Origin: Boesenbergia rotunda
Lineage: Eukaryota; Streptophyta; Magnoliopsida; Zingiberales; Zingiberaceae
Direction of reading: 5' to 3'
Length of the DNA stretch: 64,000 nucleotides
NCBI GenBank assembly: GCA_024364735.1
Contig: JAGFNQ010000877.1
Coordinates: forward strand, 186,001 to 250,000
Part shown: positions 44,196 to 53,839 of the stretch, in pieces
How the letters are laid out: every line of letters starts with the position of its first letter
Numbering within the stretch: the stretch's first letter is position 1
The notes under the pieces: model-generated
Databases searched by the model: none
The model's input: the letters and a program-made list of their open reading frames with translations, nothing else
What the model was told of the DNA's origin: nothing
Program-made: the position numbers and the translations under genes

Positions 44196-45581
44196 CTAGG
44201 ACGAGGGACCGGGATGATCAGATGGGCCAGGCTGCCATGAGTCGAATCGTGCCATCATCTCAAGGAATCGAGCATCAGCCACTTCTCGATCGGCCCTACG
44301 AGCGTCCATTTGCTTAATGTGATAGGCCTCGACCTCCTCTCGGAGACTCTGTATCTGTGTCTCCATATGGGTCACTCTCTGGTAGAGTGTCGGTGGAGCA
44401 GGCTCGTCGATGTGTGCTCGGGCTGCTGCCGCTACATCTCCAACATCAACGTCTACCTCCTCGTCAAAGTCGATTGGAGCCCCGGCCTGCTGTCGTCTCC
44501 AGCTCAGAACCCCGGTGGCCGATACCTCTAGACCCGCTAATGAGAAGTTCCTAAATCCTATTTCGTCAAAGTCGGTCATAGCGGTTATTTCACCCAAGGT
44601 TATGTCACGTCCGTGGTGATGAAGGAGAGAAGTGATGATGTGACAGTATGGAGTGCGTACTCGTCCCTGAGTCGTGACACTGGACGCATGCAGAATGGTA
44701 TGAAACATATGGAGTCCGATGTCTATATCAAGGTGATGGACTAGGGCATATAGAAGGAAAGCATGAAAGGGTCGCATAGTTCCGAGATCTCTGGTGGAGA
44801 GTGGTAAGATACAGCGGACCAGGACTCTATACAAGGCATAGTCCTGTGCCTGAAGTTCAACGGCTAGGAAACGTCTATTTGCGAGGAGGTCTGCCCTATA
44901 GAAATAGGAGTGAATAGTTCGGAAAACAATTCGTCTATTCTCGACCATATTGGTGTTAGTTTGTTCGTGTAGTTCTAGTTCGGAAAACAATTCGTCTAAT
45001 TTTATTTTTGAAAGATCCCTTGAGACCTTGTATGCATCTACCATAGATGCCCACAAGGTGTTTTTAGGGAAAGCGTTTAAGGCATACCTTATTAAGTCAC
45101 GGTTTTCAACCTTGTGACCTATAGTGTGAAGACCGTTCATCAACTCTTGGATCTGTGCGTGGAGCTGGGCTGCTGTTTTGTTGTCGGCCATCTTGATGGT
45201 GTACAATTTGTTCAGTAGCAGATCTCTCTTACTGATCCGAGTATCTGATGTCCCTTCGTGCAGCTCGATCAATTTTGCCCAAAGCTCCTTCGCACTGTTG
45301 AAGGGGCCCACGCGGTTCAGCTCCTCTTTTGTCAATCTGCATTGGAGAGTCTGAGTTGCTTTTGCGTCGGCTTCTATCTTGCGCTTTAGGGCATTGTCCC
45401 ATTCTGAGTAGCTTTGAGGAAGTCCTTCGGCGTTTCTGGGGATCTCCAGACCGGACTGGATAATGATCCACATGTCCACTTGAGTTTTTAGGTGGACCTC
45501 CATGCGACTTTTCCAGTAAGAAAAGTCTTCTCCACTGAAAAGTGGAGGTCTGGCGGTGCTAAAACCTTCTTGCATGGCCAT
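44196..45581 (-). CDS. in-frame fusion of copia gag with env-like ORF
   Basis: Starting at the ATG at 45581 the frame gives 461 residues without a stop. Residues about 1-215 are the UBN2 gag capsid domain (GEDFSYWKSRMEVHLK near 16, ELWAKLIELHEG near 100, RYALNAFPKNTLW near 165). From about residue 222 the sequence changes to a part I read as the Sirevirus env-like (ORF3) family: hydrophobic helices around LVRCILPLSTRDLG and FHAFLLYALVHHLDIDIG, then an acidic linker, and a coiled coil near the C-terminus (VTHMETQIQSLREEVEAY). The whole pol region between them is missing. A 23-bp direct repeat (44915-44937 and 44976-44998) sits at the change. The gag part is certain; the env-like assignment is moderate. 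Confidence 0.65.
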   Translation of the reverse strand: MAMQEGFSTARPPLFSGEDFSYWKSRMEVHLKTQVDMWIIIQSGLEIPRNAEGLPQSYSEWDNALKRKIEADAKATQTLQCRLTKEELNRVGPFNSAKELWAKLIELHEGTSDTRISKRDLLLNKLYTIKMADNKTAAQLHAQIQELMNGLHTIGHKVENRDLIRYALNAFPKNTLWASMVDAYKVSRDLSKIKLDELFSELELHEQTNTNMVENRRIVFRTIHSYFYRADLLANRRFLAVELQAQDYALYRVLVRCILPLSTRDLGTMRPFHAFLLYALVHHLDIDIGLHMFHTILHASSVTTQGRVRTPYCHIITSLLHHHGRDITLGEITAMTDFDEIGFRNFSLAGLEVSATGVLSWRRQQAGAPIDFDEEVDVDVGDVAAAARAHIDEPAPPTLYQRVTHMETQIQSLREEVEAYHIKQMDARRADREVADARFLEMMARFDSWQPGPSDHPGPSS

Positions 45582-45795
45582 TTTAATCTGTAACAGAAAA
45601 CTAACAAAAAAAATAAATTTTCCAAGACTAGGTCTTGGATTAGTAGTGCTGGATAAATAAAATAACGAGGGGTGTTGCACCAACCTCGCAAAAATTCAAA
45701 CGAAATATGTAACGAAAAAAAAGAAAAAAAATAGAAAATAAAGATCCGAAAAAAAAATTTCAAATTGGTGGTTGCACCAGGTTTGAACTTCCCCG

Positions 45796-45807
45796 CTCTA
45801 ATACCAC
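45796..45807 (-). promoter_or_regulatory. primer-binding site, one mismatch
   Basis: On the minus strand GTGGTATTAGAG follows the 5' LTR after one base. It matches the initiator-Met complement TGGTATCAGAG except for one C-to-T change. Confidence 0.85.
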
Positions 45808-45808
45808 T

Positions 45809-46910
45809 TGTTGGATTGATAGAACCGATAGAGAGGGGTGAATATCGGTATTCGTTTTTCGAAAAATTAAGAGCAAGTGCACAACAGAAATAAAAAAAAC
45901 AATAACACAGAGACGCAGTCATTTTTACTTGGTTCGGAGCCTGGGTCGACTCCTACTCCAAGGCCCACGGTCGTTGACCGTTTACTTTGGACAATTCTAT
46001 ATTAGGTGCAAAATAGTTTACAATGGATTACAGAATTAAGTACAGTAAACTTTTAAATAGCTCTTTTACCGACGCCCGGGAGCCCGGGAGCGCAGGGGGC
46101 GCCCGGGAGCGCAGGGGGCGCCCGGGAGCGCAGGGGGCGCCCGGGAGCGCAGGGGGCGCTCGGGAGCACGGGGGCGCCCGCAGGATGTACTGTCGAAGCA
46201 TACTTTTTACTTGGGTGTTTTGTGTTCACCTTGGGGGCGCCCTGGACACTCCGGGCGCCCTGGTCAGCTGTAGCCTCATTCCTTTGAGGCTTTCTGAGCT
46301 GCAGACACACGTTCCTTCGGTCCTGCATCCAGGGTTAGTCCAAAACACAATAATACAATAATTTATTAGGTTATACAACCTTAGCTGTCTTGGTTCTGAC
46401 TTTGGTCTCCAAAATGGAGCCCTAGGTCGAACAGACGCCTACTGTTCCCTCGACGGGGAACGCGTCCTCACCTACTCCTCTCGGGAGAATTTACTTGATG
46501 CCAACCGTTCCTTTGGTTGGACTTTTGCCTGACGGTCCTTTGTCAGGTCTTGGATGCCGAGCTGCCCTTCGCCCGGTGCCTAGCATTCCTTCGCTAGGGC
46601 TTCAGTCCCAGGCTGTCCTTCGCCTGGCGCCTAGCAGTCCTTCGCTAGGGCTTTTGACTCTGGCATTCCTTCGCCAGTGCCTAGCAGTCCTTCGCTAGGG
46701 CTTTTTACCCTGGCATTCCTTCGCCAGTGCCTAGCAGTCCTTCACTAAGACTTTTTACCCTGGCATTCCTTCGCCAGTGCCTAGCAGTCCTTCGCTAGGA
46801 CTTTTCCTGCACACTAGAGTAACTTGTTAGAAAACAAGTAAGACTTAACTTTTGACCTTTGTTGCCATTATCAAAACTCAGGTTTGACTTGGGTGCATTC
46901 TGCACCAACA
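45809..46910 (-). repeat. 5' LTR of Sirevirus-like element 3, promoter deleted
   Basis: 1102 bp from TGTTGGATTGATAGAACC to CTGCACCAACA. It matches the 3' LTR except for a deletion of about 320 bp (3' LTR positions about 41568-41890) that removes the TATA box and the proximal palindromes. It has about five copies of the 20-bp GGGGGCGCCCGGGAGCGCAG repeat (46080-46180) and its own hairpin array at 46501-46803. Confidence 0.9.
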
Positions 46911-47099
46911 GTGCTGATATCATTTATGAGTTGATTAATGATCCTCGTTTTGTTGAGATCGTGCAGGATCGCTTTGGGAATTTTGTGGGTCAATCTGCAT
47001 ACAGAGAATGCAAGGTTGAATTTCTTAAACTGGATTTATGAGAATCTCATATCTCCTTATGGTAAAAAGGTACTCTCCAGCACCTGTTATGGCAAATAA

Positions 47100-48516
47100 C
47101 TTGTATCATTCTACTGCAACCACCCGGATTTTCGCATCATTTTTGCAACAGGCCTAGAAACAGTTTTGCAAATAACTGTATGATATGTAACACAGAAAGA
47201 AGTTCCAGAGACTCAGAAATCAACTTCCAAGCTATGACAAAGTAGCACTGAATAAGTTCACCTTGCTTTCACAAAAATTTCATAGATAAACCAGATACAT
47301 GCTTCACAGATAAACCAGATAACTGTATGATATGCAGCATAATGATTCACAGATAAACCAGCAGATACATGCTTCACAGGTTTTCAACTTGCTTTCACAA
47401 AAATTTCAAATTGCTTTCACCAAACGATAGCCACATGTTTTCAACTTATTTTTAACTAACAATCTAACAGTAACATTACGTTAAAATACAAAGGAAACAT
47501 CAACCAAACTTCAGAAATGGCAGCCAAAACAGCTTCAGAAACAGTAGCCAAACTTCTGAGCCAACTTTGTTTTCAGTGGTTTCTTCCAACTTCAGAAATG
47601 GCAACCAAACTTCAGAAACGGCAGCTAAAATAGATTCTGAGCCAACTAAAACAACATGTGATTACTTGAAATACTGGAACTTCAGAAACAGCATGTGGCA
47701 CTTCAGAAACAGCAGACAATGAAGTGAAGATCAGTAGTAAGCATTGAAACTAATTTTGTACTGGAACTTATGTTTTGTACTGGAAGTCAAGATCAGTACC
47801 ATTAAAACTAATTGAAGTGAAGATCAGTAGTACCCAAAAAATCGTTGAACTCCTTGCATAGACCTAAATTCCAATTTCAATCGTTAAACTAATTGAAGTG
47901 AAGATCAGTAATTTAAATTGCTGCCTCTTTCACACGAATGGTTTAATGCCACCAACATGAAAAAAAACCAGGAAAGTGTCGAGGGAAAATGCTAAACAGA
48001 TGAGTCAGAAGGTTACACAATAAATTGACATAAATCTTCCCTTTCAATTTAGGCCTAACATAAGAATAAAACTGTAAGAAATAACCCACCAATATGTACA
48101 AGATGAATAGGTAATGTGATGTAAGTTCCAAAGCAGTCATCATGTTTATCTGATTGATGAATAAAAAGGGATACCTTAAGCACAGCAAAAACTGAGAAAC
48201 TTGTGAATGTATATATATAGAAGATAAAACACACTTAAAGCTCTTCACCATAACCTTGCAACTTGTTCAACTACAACCTACCAATAAAAAAGAGAAGATT
48301 AATAATGATTATGGGCATCCATTATATGAACATAATTAGAGAATATAAAAATTTTATGTGCTAACTTACATTTTGACTGGATTGATCATCGATCATACTT
48401 GGGGGATTCAAATTTGATAACTCATCAATTGTAGAACCCTATAGATAAATGTGCATATGTTCAATGTTAACAAATAACAATTATAAAATCATTTAACACC
48501 AAAGTAGCAAATGACA
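47100..48516. other. MULE interior, no gene seen
   Basis: AT-rich sequence between the Pumilio-like fragment and the transposase, with short repeated words such as CTTCAGAAACAGCA and TGAAGTGAAGATCAGTAGT (47700-47900). No domain or intron-exon structure is apparent. Confidence 0.5.
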
Positions 48517-50661
48517 CTAAATACACAACCAAACCTTTTTCTGAGATTTTGCCTTTGCCTTTTTCATAATTTGCTCAATTTTGGATTGCTTTCTTTTCGT
48601 AGGTGGACGTCCACGAGACCTTACTTTCAGTGGACTGTGAAACTTTTTCCTCTCATTTGTTGATTCCTCATGTATTCTATTGCTGTCTTGATGACCATCC
48701 AATGAATCATCAATATTTATATTCATAATCCTTTTTTTCGCTTCTTTCAATATTCCTGTTAAAACAAAGCACTTCTCATCACTTTTTGACCCAAGCTGCC
48801 CCACTTCCTGTAACAATGGTTGAAGATTATTATATCTTCGTCTTTCCTCTGCATGACGACAAGAATCATCATAAATATTGGTGATTCCTTGATATCCCCG
48901 TTTAATATCTTTGCGCCATCGTTCCAAAATATAATTTTCTGGAAGTATAGTGGCATTACTTTTCACTAGAACAGACATCAAATGTCTACATACAATTCCA
49001 TGAAACTCAAAGAGACGACACAAACACTTCATCTGAAATTGCAGCTCACTATATTGCACCCAAAAGGAAACTTCTTTTGGAGTTGCTCTCTCTTTTCCAT
49101 ATACAGTTTCTATCACCTCAAAAAAGAGTGTTGACCCTTCTTGCTTCACAAATGAAGTATTACAAAACATCAAACCTCGCATTTCATCTTGAAACAACTT
49201 GAATATCTTGTTAGTGTAAACACTTTGAAACTGTTTTTCAATTGGATGACCACTAATGACCGGAATGATAGAATTGAAAGATGCAAAATTTGAATTTTCT
49301 TCCTTTTCAATCTTGCTTTTTAAAGCATTGTCATATTGTTCAACAAATTGTTTCAAAGTTGTTTTTGAATGAACATAATCATCAAAAAATGCATTCATAC
49401 TCTCACTTCTTTGATTTGTAGACATCCCTGTCCAAAATTTATCTTTTACATACACAGGCATCCACTTATGACGAATTTCATATAAAGAATTCAACCAATC
49501 ATTTTTCTCTAAGTTAAACGCTTCAATAAAGATTTTCCAATTGCTATCACATTCGTTAGATGTCAAAGAATTGTAAATAATATTCTTCATGTTTCTCTTT
49601 ATCAGCTTATAGTTGGCATAGCTACTAAACTTGGCAGGAAGTTTTTTCATAATATGCCAAAGACATAAACGATGATAAGAGTACGGAAATACCTCAAGAA
49701 TTGCAATTTCCATGGCTTTACATTGATCCGTAATAATAGCTCGTGGAGCTCGTCCTCTCATGCATGTCAATTATGATTTAAATAACCAAATAAAAGTTTC
49801 AGAATCTTCTTTGGATATCAAACCACAACCAAGTAATATGGATTCACCAAGGTGATTTACTCCAACAAACGGAGCAAATGGCATATCATAACTATTGGTA
49901 AGATATGTAGTATCAAATGTAACAACATCAGAAAAAGAATCACATGCAGCCCTACATCTGGCATCAGCCCAAAATATATTTCTTATGCGAGAATCCTCAT
50001 CTACATCAATCACATAAAAGAAATTTGAATTTCTACTTTGCATACGACAAAAGTAATTATTCAAAGCTTCTACATCACCATTCCCAAGCCTTAATCTTCG
50101 TGCTTCGGCCACATAATTTCTACACTTTCTTTCATCAAATGATAAATTTTCATAGCCACCAATTTCAACAACAAAAGATTGAAAACTCTTACTCAAGGTT
50201 ATTCCCGCTTGATCATTCAACTCTAATTGTCTCTTAGTTTGAGAATCTAACACTTTATTACATCTAAAATGTCTTGACTTCCTTGGACTTAATGCATGAT
50301 TGTGATCAAGTCGAATACTAGTGATGACACATACTCCATCATTCAGAATTGTAAGATTGATCCTTGCTTTGCAAGCTGTTTTGGTACAAAGTCTAGGATA
50401 AAAGGAATTTTTCACTCTAGGAGCTGATTGACCATTTTTAGAGTATCCAAATAAAAAATACTTCAATTTGCCATCATCTCCTTTTTTGGAACCTAGCTTT
50501 GAAATACCAAACCCAAGTCCTTGTGTATATAATTTGTAAAAATCACGAACCTCTTGTTCAGATGAAAATTGCATCCCAACTTGTGGAGTATCAAGTGCAT
50601 TTGAATTTGACGAATCACCCAACGTTTGCACATCACCCTCATTTAATAATTCTTGCTCCAT
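48517..50661 (-). pseudogene. FAR1-type MULE transposase, one internal stop
   Basis: From the ATG at 50661 the frame runs to a TAA at 49771-49773 and continues in phase to 48517, about 714 codons. Domains: FAR1 DNA-binding region (about 35-140, with CKARI and DHNH motifs), MULE/DDE transposase with the first Asp in VTFDTTY (about 255), the second in AIITDQ (about 310) just after the stop, and the Glu in RSESMN (about 415). A SWIM zinc finger CLCRLFEFHGIVCRH lies near 550 and a basic, AT-hook-like SRGRPPTKRK near 685. It would cut and move the element. The only lesion seen is the stop between FIWLFKS and LTCMRGRAP. It lies about 960 bp from the right terminus, reading inward. Confidence 0.9.
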
Positions 50662-50689
50662 AAGAAAATTACAACCTAAATTCAAACCA

Positions 50690-51300
50690 AATAATTATTG
50701 GCAAACATCAAGCAAGAAAGAATGTTTTAAGCGAACAATTCAGCTCATAAAAAATTAACATTTGATATAACAGAAGAAATTTTTTCCTTAATATTTGATA
50801 TTCTTCTGTTATATAACTGCGAACAATTCTTCTGTTATATAACTGTTTCAAGAAAGAAGTGTTCTTTTTTTTTTACTTAACTTCAAATGGTTGGTTTGCA
50901 GATCGAATCAATCAGGAGCAATCAAGTAAGGAGAAGATATTGTTTCAAAATAGTGTAAGAAACAATTTGAAAATCGAATCAATCAGGAGCAATATATCTT
51001 GCAAGAAACAATTTGCAAAACATTGTTTCAAACACATCAGTGATTGCGATAAGGAATCAGATGACACTTACACTTGCGGTCGGATGTAGGAAATCCAACA
51101 CTAGGAAGCGCACAGGCGGTCGGTGAAGCGTTGGAAACCTCATGCAGATGTTGACGGCACACAAGAAGTCCGAGAAACCTCTTGACGAAGCCAACGACAC
51201 ACAAGATCGGCGGCGCAAGAAGAAACCTCGCTGCACAAGAGAACCCTCACTGCCCTAAACGCTTCAATAACCTCGATGCAGGAAACTTCGCAAGGGGGTG
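50690..51300. other. MULE region upstream of the transposase
   Basis: No gene is seen. It should include the transposase promoter and leader. It contains repeats of TTCTTCTGTTATATAACTG (50801 and 50827) and an ATCGAATCAATCAGGAGCAA repeat (50902 and 50973). Confidence 0.5.
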
Positions 51301-51322
51301 GAAGGAGATGGTGCGACAGAAA

Positions 51323-51490
51323 CTCGCGTGAGCGCAAGGGACGCAAGAGCACAAGGGCGGAAGGAGATCACTCGCGTGAGCGCAAGAGACGCAAGGGGGC
51401 GGGCGGAAGGAGATCACTCGCGTGAGCGCAAGGGACGCAAGGGGGCGGGCGGAAGGAGATCACTCGCGTCAGCGCAAGAGACTAGGGTTT
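51323..51490. repeat. 46-48-bp tandem repeat at the right MULE subterminus
   Basis: Four copies start CTCGCGTGAGCGCAAG at 51323, 51371, 51417 and 51463 (the last has GTCAG for GTGAG). Single copies of the same word are near the left end (38511, 38576). Repeated subterminal words may be transposase-binding sites. Confidence 0.8.
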
Positions 51491-51534
51491 TTTTTGCGAA
51501 TCCCGCCATTTCGCGTGGGTTTTCTTCGTCGGAA

Positions 51535-51618
51535 AGCGACGAAGTCACTTGCCACGTGAGCTACTGACTGTTTCGCGGAGGGATTCGCGAAAATTTTTCG
51601 CGCTGCAGATCATTTTCC
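51535..51618 (-). repeat. right terminal inverted repeat of the MULE
   Basis: On the minus strand it starts GGAAAATGATCTGCAGCGCG and aligns base for base with the left terminus to ACAGTCAG, then CACGTGGC. Confidence 0.92.
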
Positions 51619-51639
51619 TTAGCAAAATTTGATACTTTA

Positions 51640-51920
51640 ATTATTAAAAAAAGAGAAAAAAATAATGCAAAAAAAAATAAAAAAATAAGGAAATATATTT
51701 AACACATATATAGTTTTATTATGTCCCAATACTATTTTTACAACGACTCCATATGGCACTGAAAAATATCATACTCGACCAACATTATTCTCACAACCAC
51801 ACTTACATGATCATATAACGGCGACGGTCGATTGCAGTAGACTTCCACGTGGCATGGATAAATATCATAATTTATTATCATTAATATTACGGCGACAGTC
51901 GAACAGCAATTGACCGGCCA
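51640..51920. other. 3' flank of the BURP gene
   Basis: AT-rich at first, then two related segments with ACGGCGACGGTCGA (51818) and ACGGCGACAGTCGA (51890). It probably holds the 3' UTR of the minus-strand BURP gene. No clear polyadenylation signal can be singled out. Confidence 0.45.
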
Positions 51921-53673
51921 TTACTTGCTGCGGCTCCACGCCATGGCGTCCTCCTCCAGGAAGTGGCACACTGGCACCGTCCCCGGACTCACCTTCAGCG
52001 CCTTGAGGGCAGTGTGGTTGGGGTTCCAGCCCGCGGTGTCGGTGTGGCACACCACCACCGCCTCCACCTTCGCCCCGTCCGCCCCGATCAGCGACGCCGT
52101 GTACAACCTCCCCACCGACGTGTGGCAGTAGAACACCGCGTACGCGTACTCCTGCGCATGGCACGCCACCAGCCTCCCCTCGGCCGCCCCTGCCTTCCTC
52201 ACCCCCTCGATCATGTAGGTCTGCAGCAGCGTCCCTGCCTTGCTCACCACCGTGGACGCCGCTACCACGCGCCGCGTCCCGAGGTTGGCGACGCTGAAGT
52301 CCACCATCGACTCTAGCGAAGTCGAGCAGAGCTTCCTCTCACCGGGCGCCGCGGGGCGCTCGCACGCATGCAGCGTGCTCAGCGTCATCTTTGATTCCGG
52401 CGAACCGGCTTTGATGGAGAGCCAGTCGAGGATCTCCGGGAGCTTAGCCGACGAGAAAGAGATGGCGTCGGCCTCCCTCCTCGGGAGGAAAGCGGCACGG
52501 GAGGCGCTGGGTCGATTGAAGTGGACAGTCATGACGGCGCCGGGGAGGAGGTTGCTCTCGAGGAAGAACACGGAGCGTACTCGGCCGCCATGGATTTGGG
52601 TCTCGCTCGCCGAGTTATTTCTTTTGTCGGCCTCCGCCGCGTAATTTATGTTGTAATTTGCGTTGTTGTCGGCCTCCGCCGCGTAATTTATGTTGTAATT
52701 TGCGTTGTTGTCGACCTCCGCCGCGTAATTTATGTTGTAATTTGCGTTGTTGGCCTCCGCCGCGTAATTTGCGTTGTAATTAATGTTGTCGGCCTCCGCC
52801 GCGTAATTTATGTTGTAATTTGCGTTGTTGGCCTCCGCCGCGTAATTTGCGTTGTAATTTATGTTGTCGGCCTCCGCCACGTAATTTATGTTGTAATTTG
52901 CGTTGTTGGCCTCCGCCGCATAATTTGCGTTGTAATTTATGTTGTCGGCCTCCGCCGCGTAATTTGCGTTGTAATTTATGTTGTCGGCCTCCGCCGCGTC
53001 ATTTCTGTTGTCGGCGGCCGCCGCATTATTTCTGTTGTCCGACGTGAGAGGGATGGCCTCAGCCTTCCTCCGCGGGAGGAAGGCTGCACGGAAGGAGCTG
53101 GGTCGAATGAAGCGGGCGGCCATGGCGGCGGCGCGGCGGAGGTTGCTCTCGAGGAAGAACAAGGCGACGTTGGGGTCGTCAGGGATTTGGGTCTCGCTCG
53201 CCGCGTTATTTCTATTATCGGCCTCGTAATTTCTGTTGGAAGTCACTTGTACGCCGCCGACGCTGACGGTGGTGCCGCAGTGAGGCTTACCGGTGTTAAC
53301 CTGGACGCCACCTTTGCCAACGCTTACAGACGTCAACTCACTCTCCCCTGTCGCATCTGCCGAACACAGATTTATCTCATCAACGAGAACAAACCAAACA
53401 CGAATCAACAAAATCTCAAAAGCTGCGACGTCGAGATCGACCGAGAGAGAGACGCTCAGTGATGGCCCTCGGCATGGGAGTGGTAGGGAAGACAGTACGC
53501 CAGTAGGCTTCCTGGGGAGAGATGGCCGCGTCACTCGAAGCTCGAAGAAGCTGCCGGAACAGAGGAACTGGAAGTTAGCGCCGCCGCATGATCAAGAAAC
53601 AAAGCAAAGAGGACGGAACTGTAATTACCAAGAAGAACGAGAGCAGAGGGAGGAACACGAACAGGCGATCCAT
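51921..53673 (-). CDS. BURP-domain protein, RD22-like (three exons)
   Basis: Exons 53673-53629, 53550-53442 and 53356-51921 join with GT/AG borders and correct phase to give about 529 residues. Exon 1 encodes the hydrophobic signal peptide MDRLFVFLPLLSFFL. Exon 2 encodes SPQEAYWRTVFPTTPMPRAI, the conserved BURP N-terminal segment. Exon 3 starts with an RD22-type GKGGVQVNTGKPH stretch and ends with the BURP domain: FFLESNL, then CH-x10-CH-x24-CH-x25-CH, close to the family pattern. BURP proteins are secreted or cell-wall plant proteins; RD22 types respond to drought and abscisic acid. Odd features: the FFLESNL region occurs twice, and nine 13-14-residue repeats lie between. No stop or frameshift is seen. 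It starts (5') next to non-repetitive flank and ends 300 bp from the MULE. Confidence 0.88.
52626..53000 (-). repeat. 39-42-bp coding minisatellite in the BURP gene
   Basis: Nine units encode alternating EADNINYNANYAA and EANNANYNINYAA (the last two are 14 residues), so the basic period is 39 bp with a higher-order period of 78 bp in the middle. All units keep the reading frame. The repeats are Asn/Tyr/Ala-rich and replace the Gly/Val/Asn repeats usual in RD22. Confidence 0.9.
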
Positions 53674-53725
53674 TGGAGGAGAAGACATCGATCGGAATGC
53701 ACCGATTACGGCACTCCGATGAGGA

Positions 53726-53732
53726 GTTTATA
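53726..53732 (-). promoter_or_regulatory. putative TATA box of the BURP gene
   Basis: TATAAAC on the minus strand, 53 bp upstream of the start codon, would place transcription start near 53700 with a leader of about 27 nt. A G-box core CACGTG lies further upstream at about 53992, a site type bound by abscisic-acid-responsive factors in other RD22-like genes. Whether either is used is inference. Confidence 0.5.
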
Positions 53733-53839
53733 GACAACAGACAAAAGGCGCATCTCCGTCCCATGGTCATTACGAGGGAGATAAATTACGATTTCCGGAA
53801 TAATTAGTGTACAGTTGGATCAAAAATTGATACACCAAA

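Larger units (their letters stand above)
41294..46910 (-). mobile_element. Sirevirus-like copia element 3 with gag/env-like fusion
   Basis: LTRs at 41294-42708 and 45809-46910 and the primer-binding site at 45796-45807 set the minus orientation. The flanking 5-mers ATGCC (41289-41293) and GTGCT (46911-46915) differ only by transitions, consistent with an old 5-bp TSD. The interior is 3.1 kb, lacks protease, integrase, reverse transcriptase and RNase H, and encodes one fused frame (44196-45581). Purine tracts before the 3' LTR (plus-strand CTTCCCCTTTTTG 42711, CTCCCCCTAG 42807, CTCCCCCTTTG 43426) fit Sireviruses. Confidence 0.88.
41189..47099 (+). pseudogene. Pumilio/PUF-repeat fragment captured by the MULE
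   Basis: An exon beginning after an AG (41187-41188) encodes LKGHFHRLSIQKYSSNVIER, a PUF repeat with the typical Q-K-Y-S-S-N-V core. It is broken after 41293 by Sirevirus-like element 3 and resumes at 46916 with DIIYELINDPRFVEIVQD, matching the next PUF segment in phase once one copy of the target duplication is removed. A frameshift near 47010-47030 separates it from YENLISPYGKKV, which resembles the Pumilio C-terminus, and a stop follows at 47097. PUF proteins bind 3' UTRs to repress mRNAs; this piece has only the last one or two repeats and cannot do so. No upstream exons were found. Confidence 0.75.
38366..51618. mobile_element. Mutator-like element (MULE), 13.25 kb
   Basis: A perfect 9-bp TSD TTAGCAAAA (38357-38365 and 51619-51627) flanks inverted termini that align without gaps for about 58 bp and then loosely (GCAGCGCGA, AATTTTCGCGAA, GCGAAACAGTCAG and CACGTGGC in both). 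A 9-bp duplication and long inverted termini are diagnostic for Mutator-like elements. Cargo: GRF zinc-finger gene (39999-40556, plus), Pumilio-like fragment (41189-47099, plus, interrupted by a Sirevirus-like element) and a FAR1-type transposase (50661-48517, minus). Without the nested retroelement the MULE is about 7.6 kb. Confidence 0.93.

Noticed and set aside
52521..53462. 313-codon plus-strand frame of Val/Cys/Arg repeats
   Set aside because: It is the antisense shadow of the BURP minisatellite; the minus-strand gene has splice sites, a signal peptide and the CH motif series.
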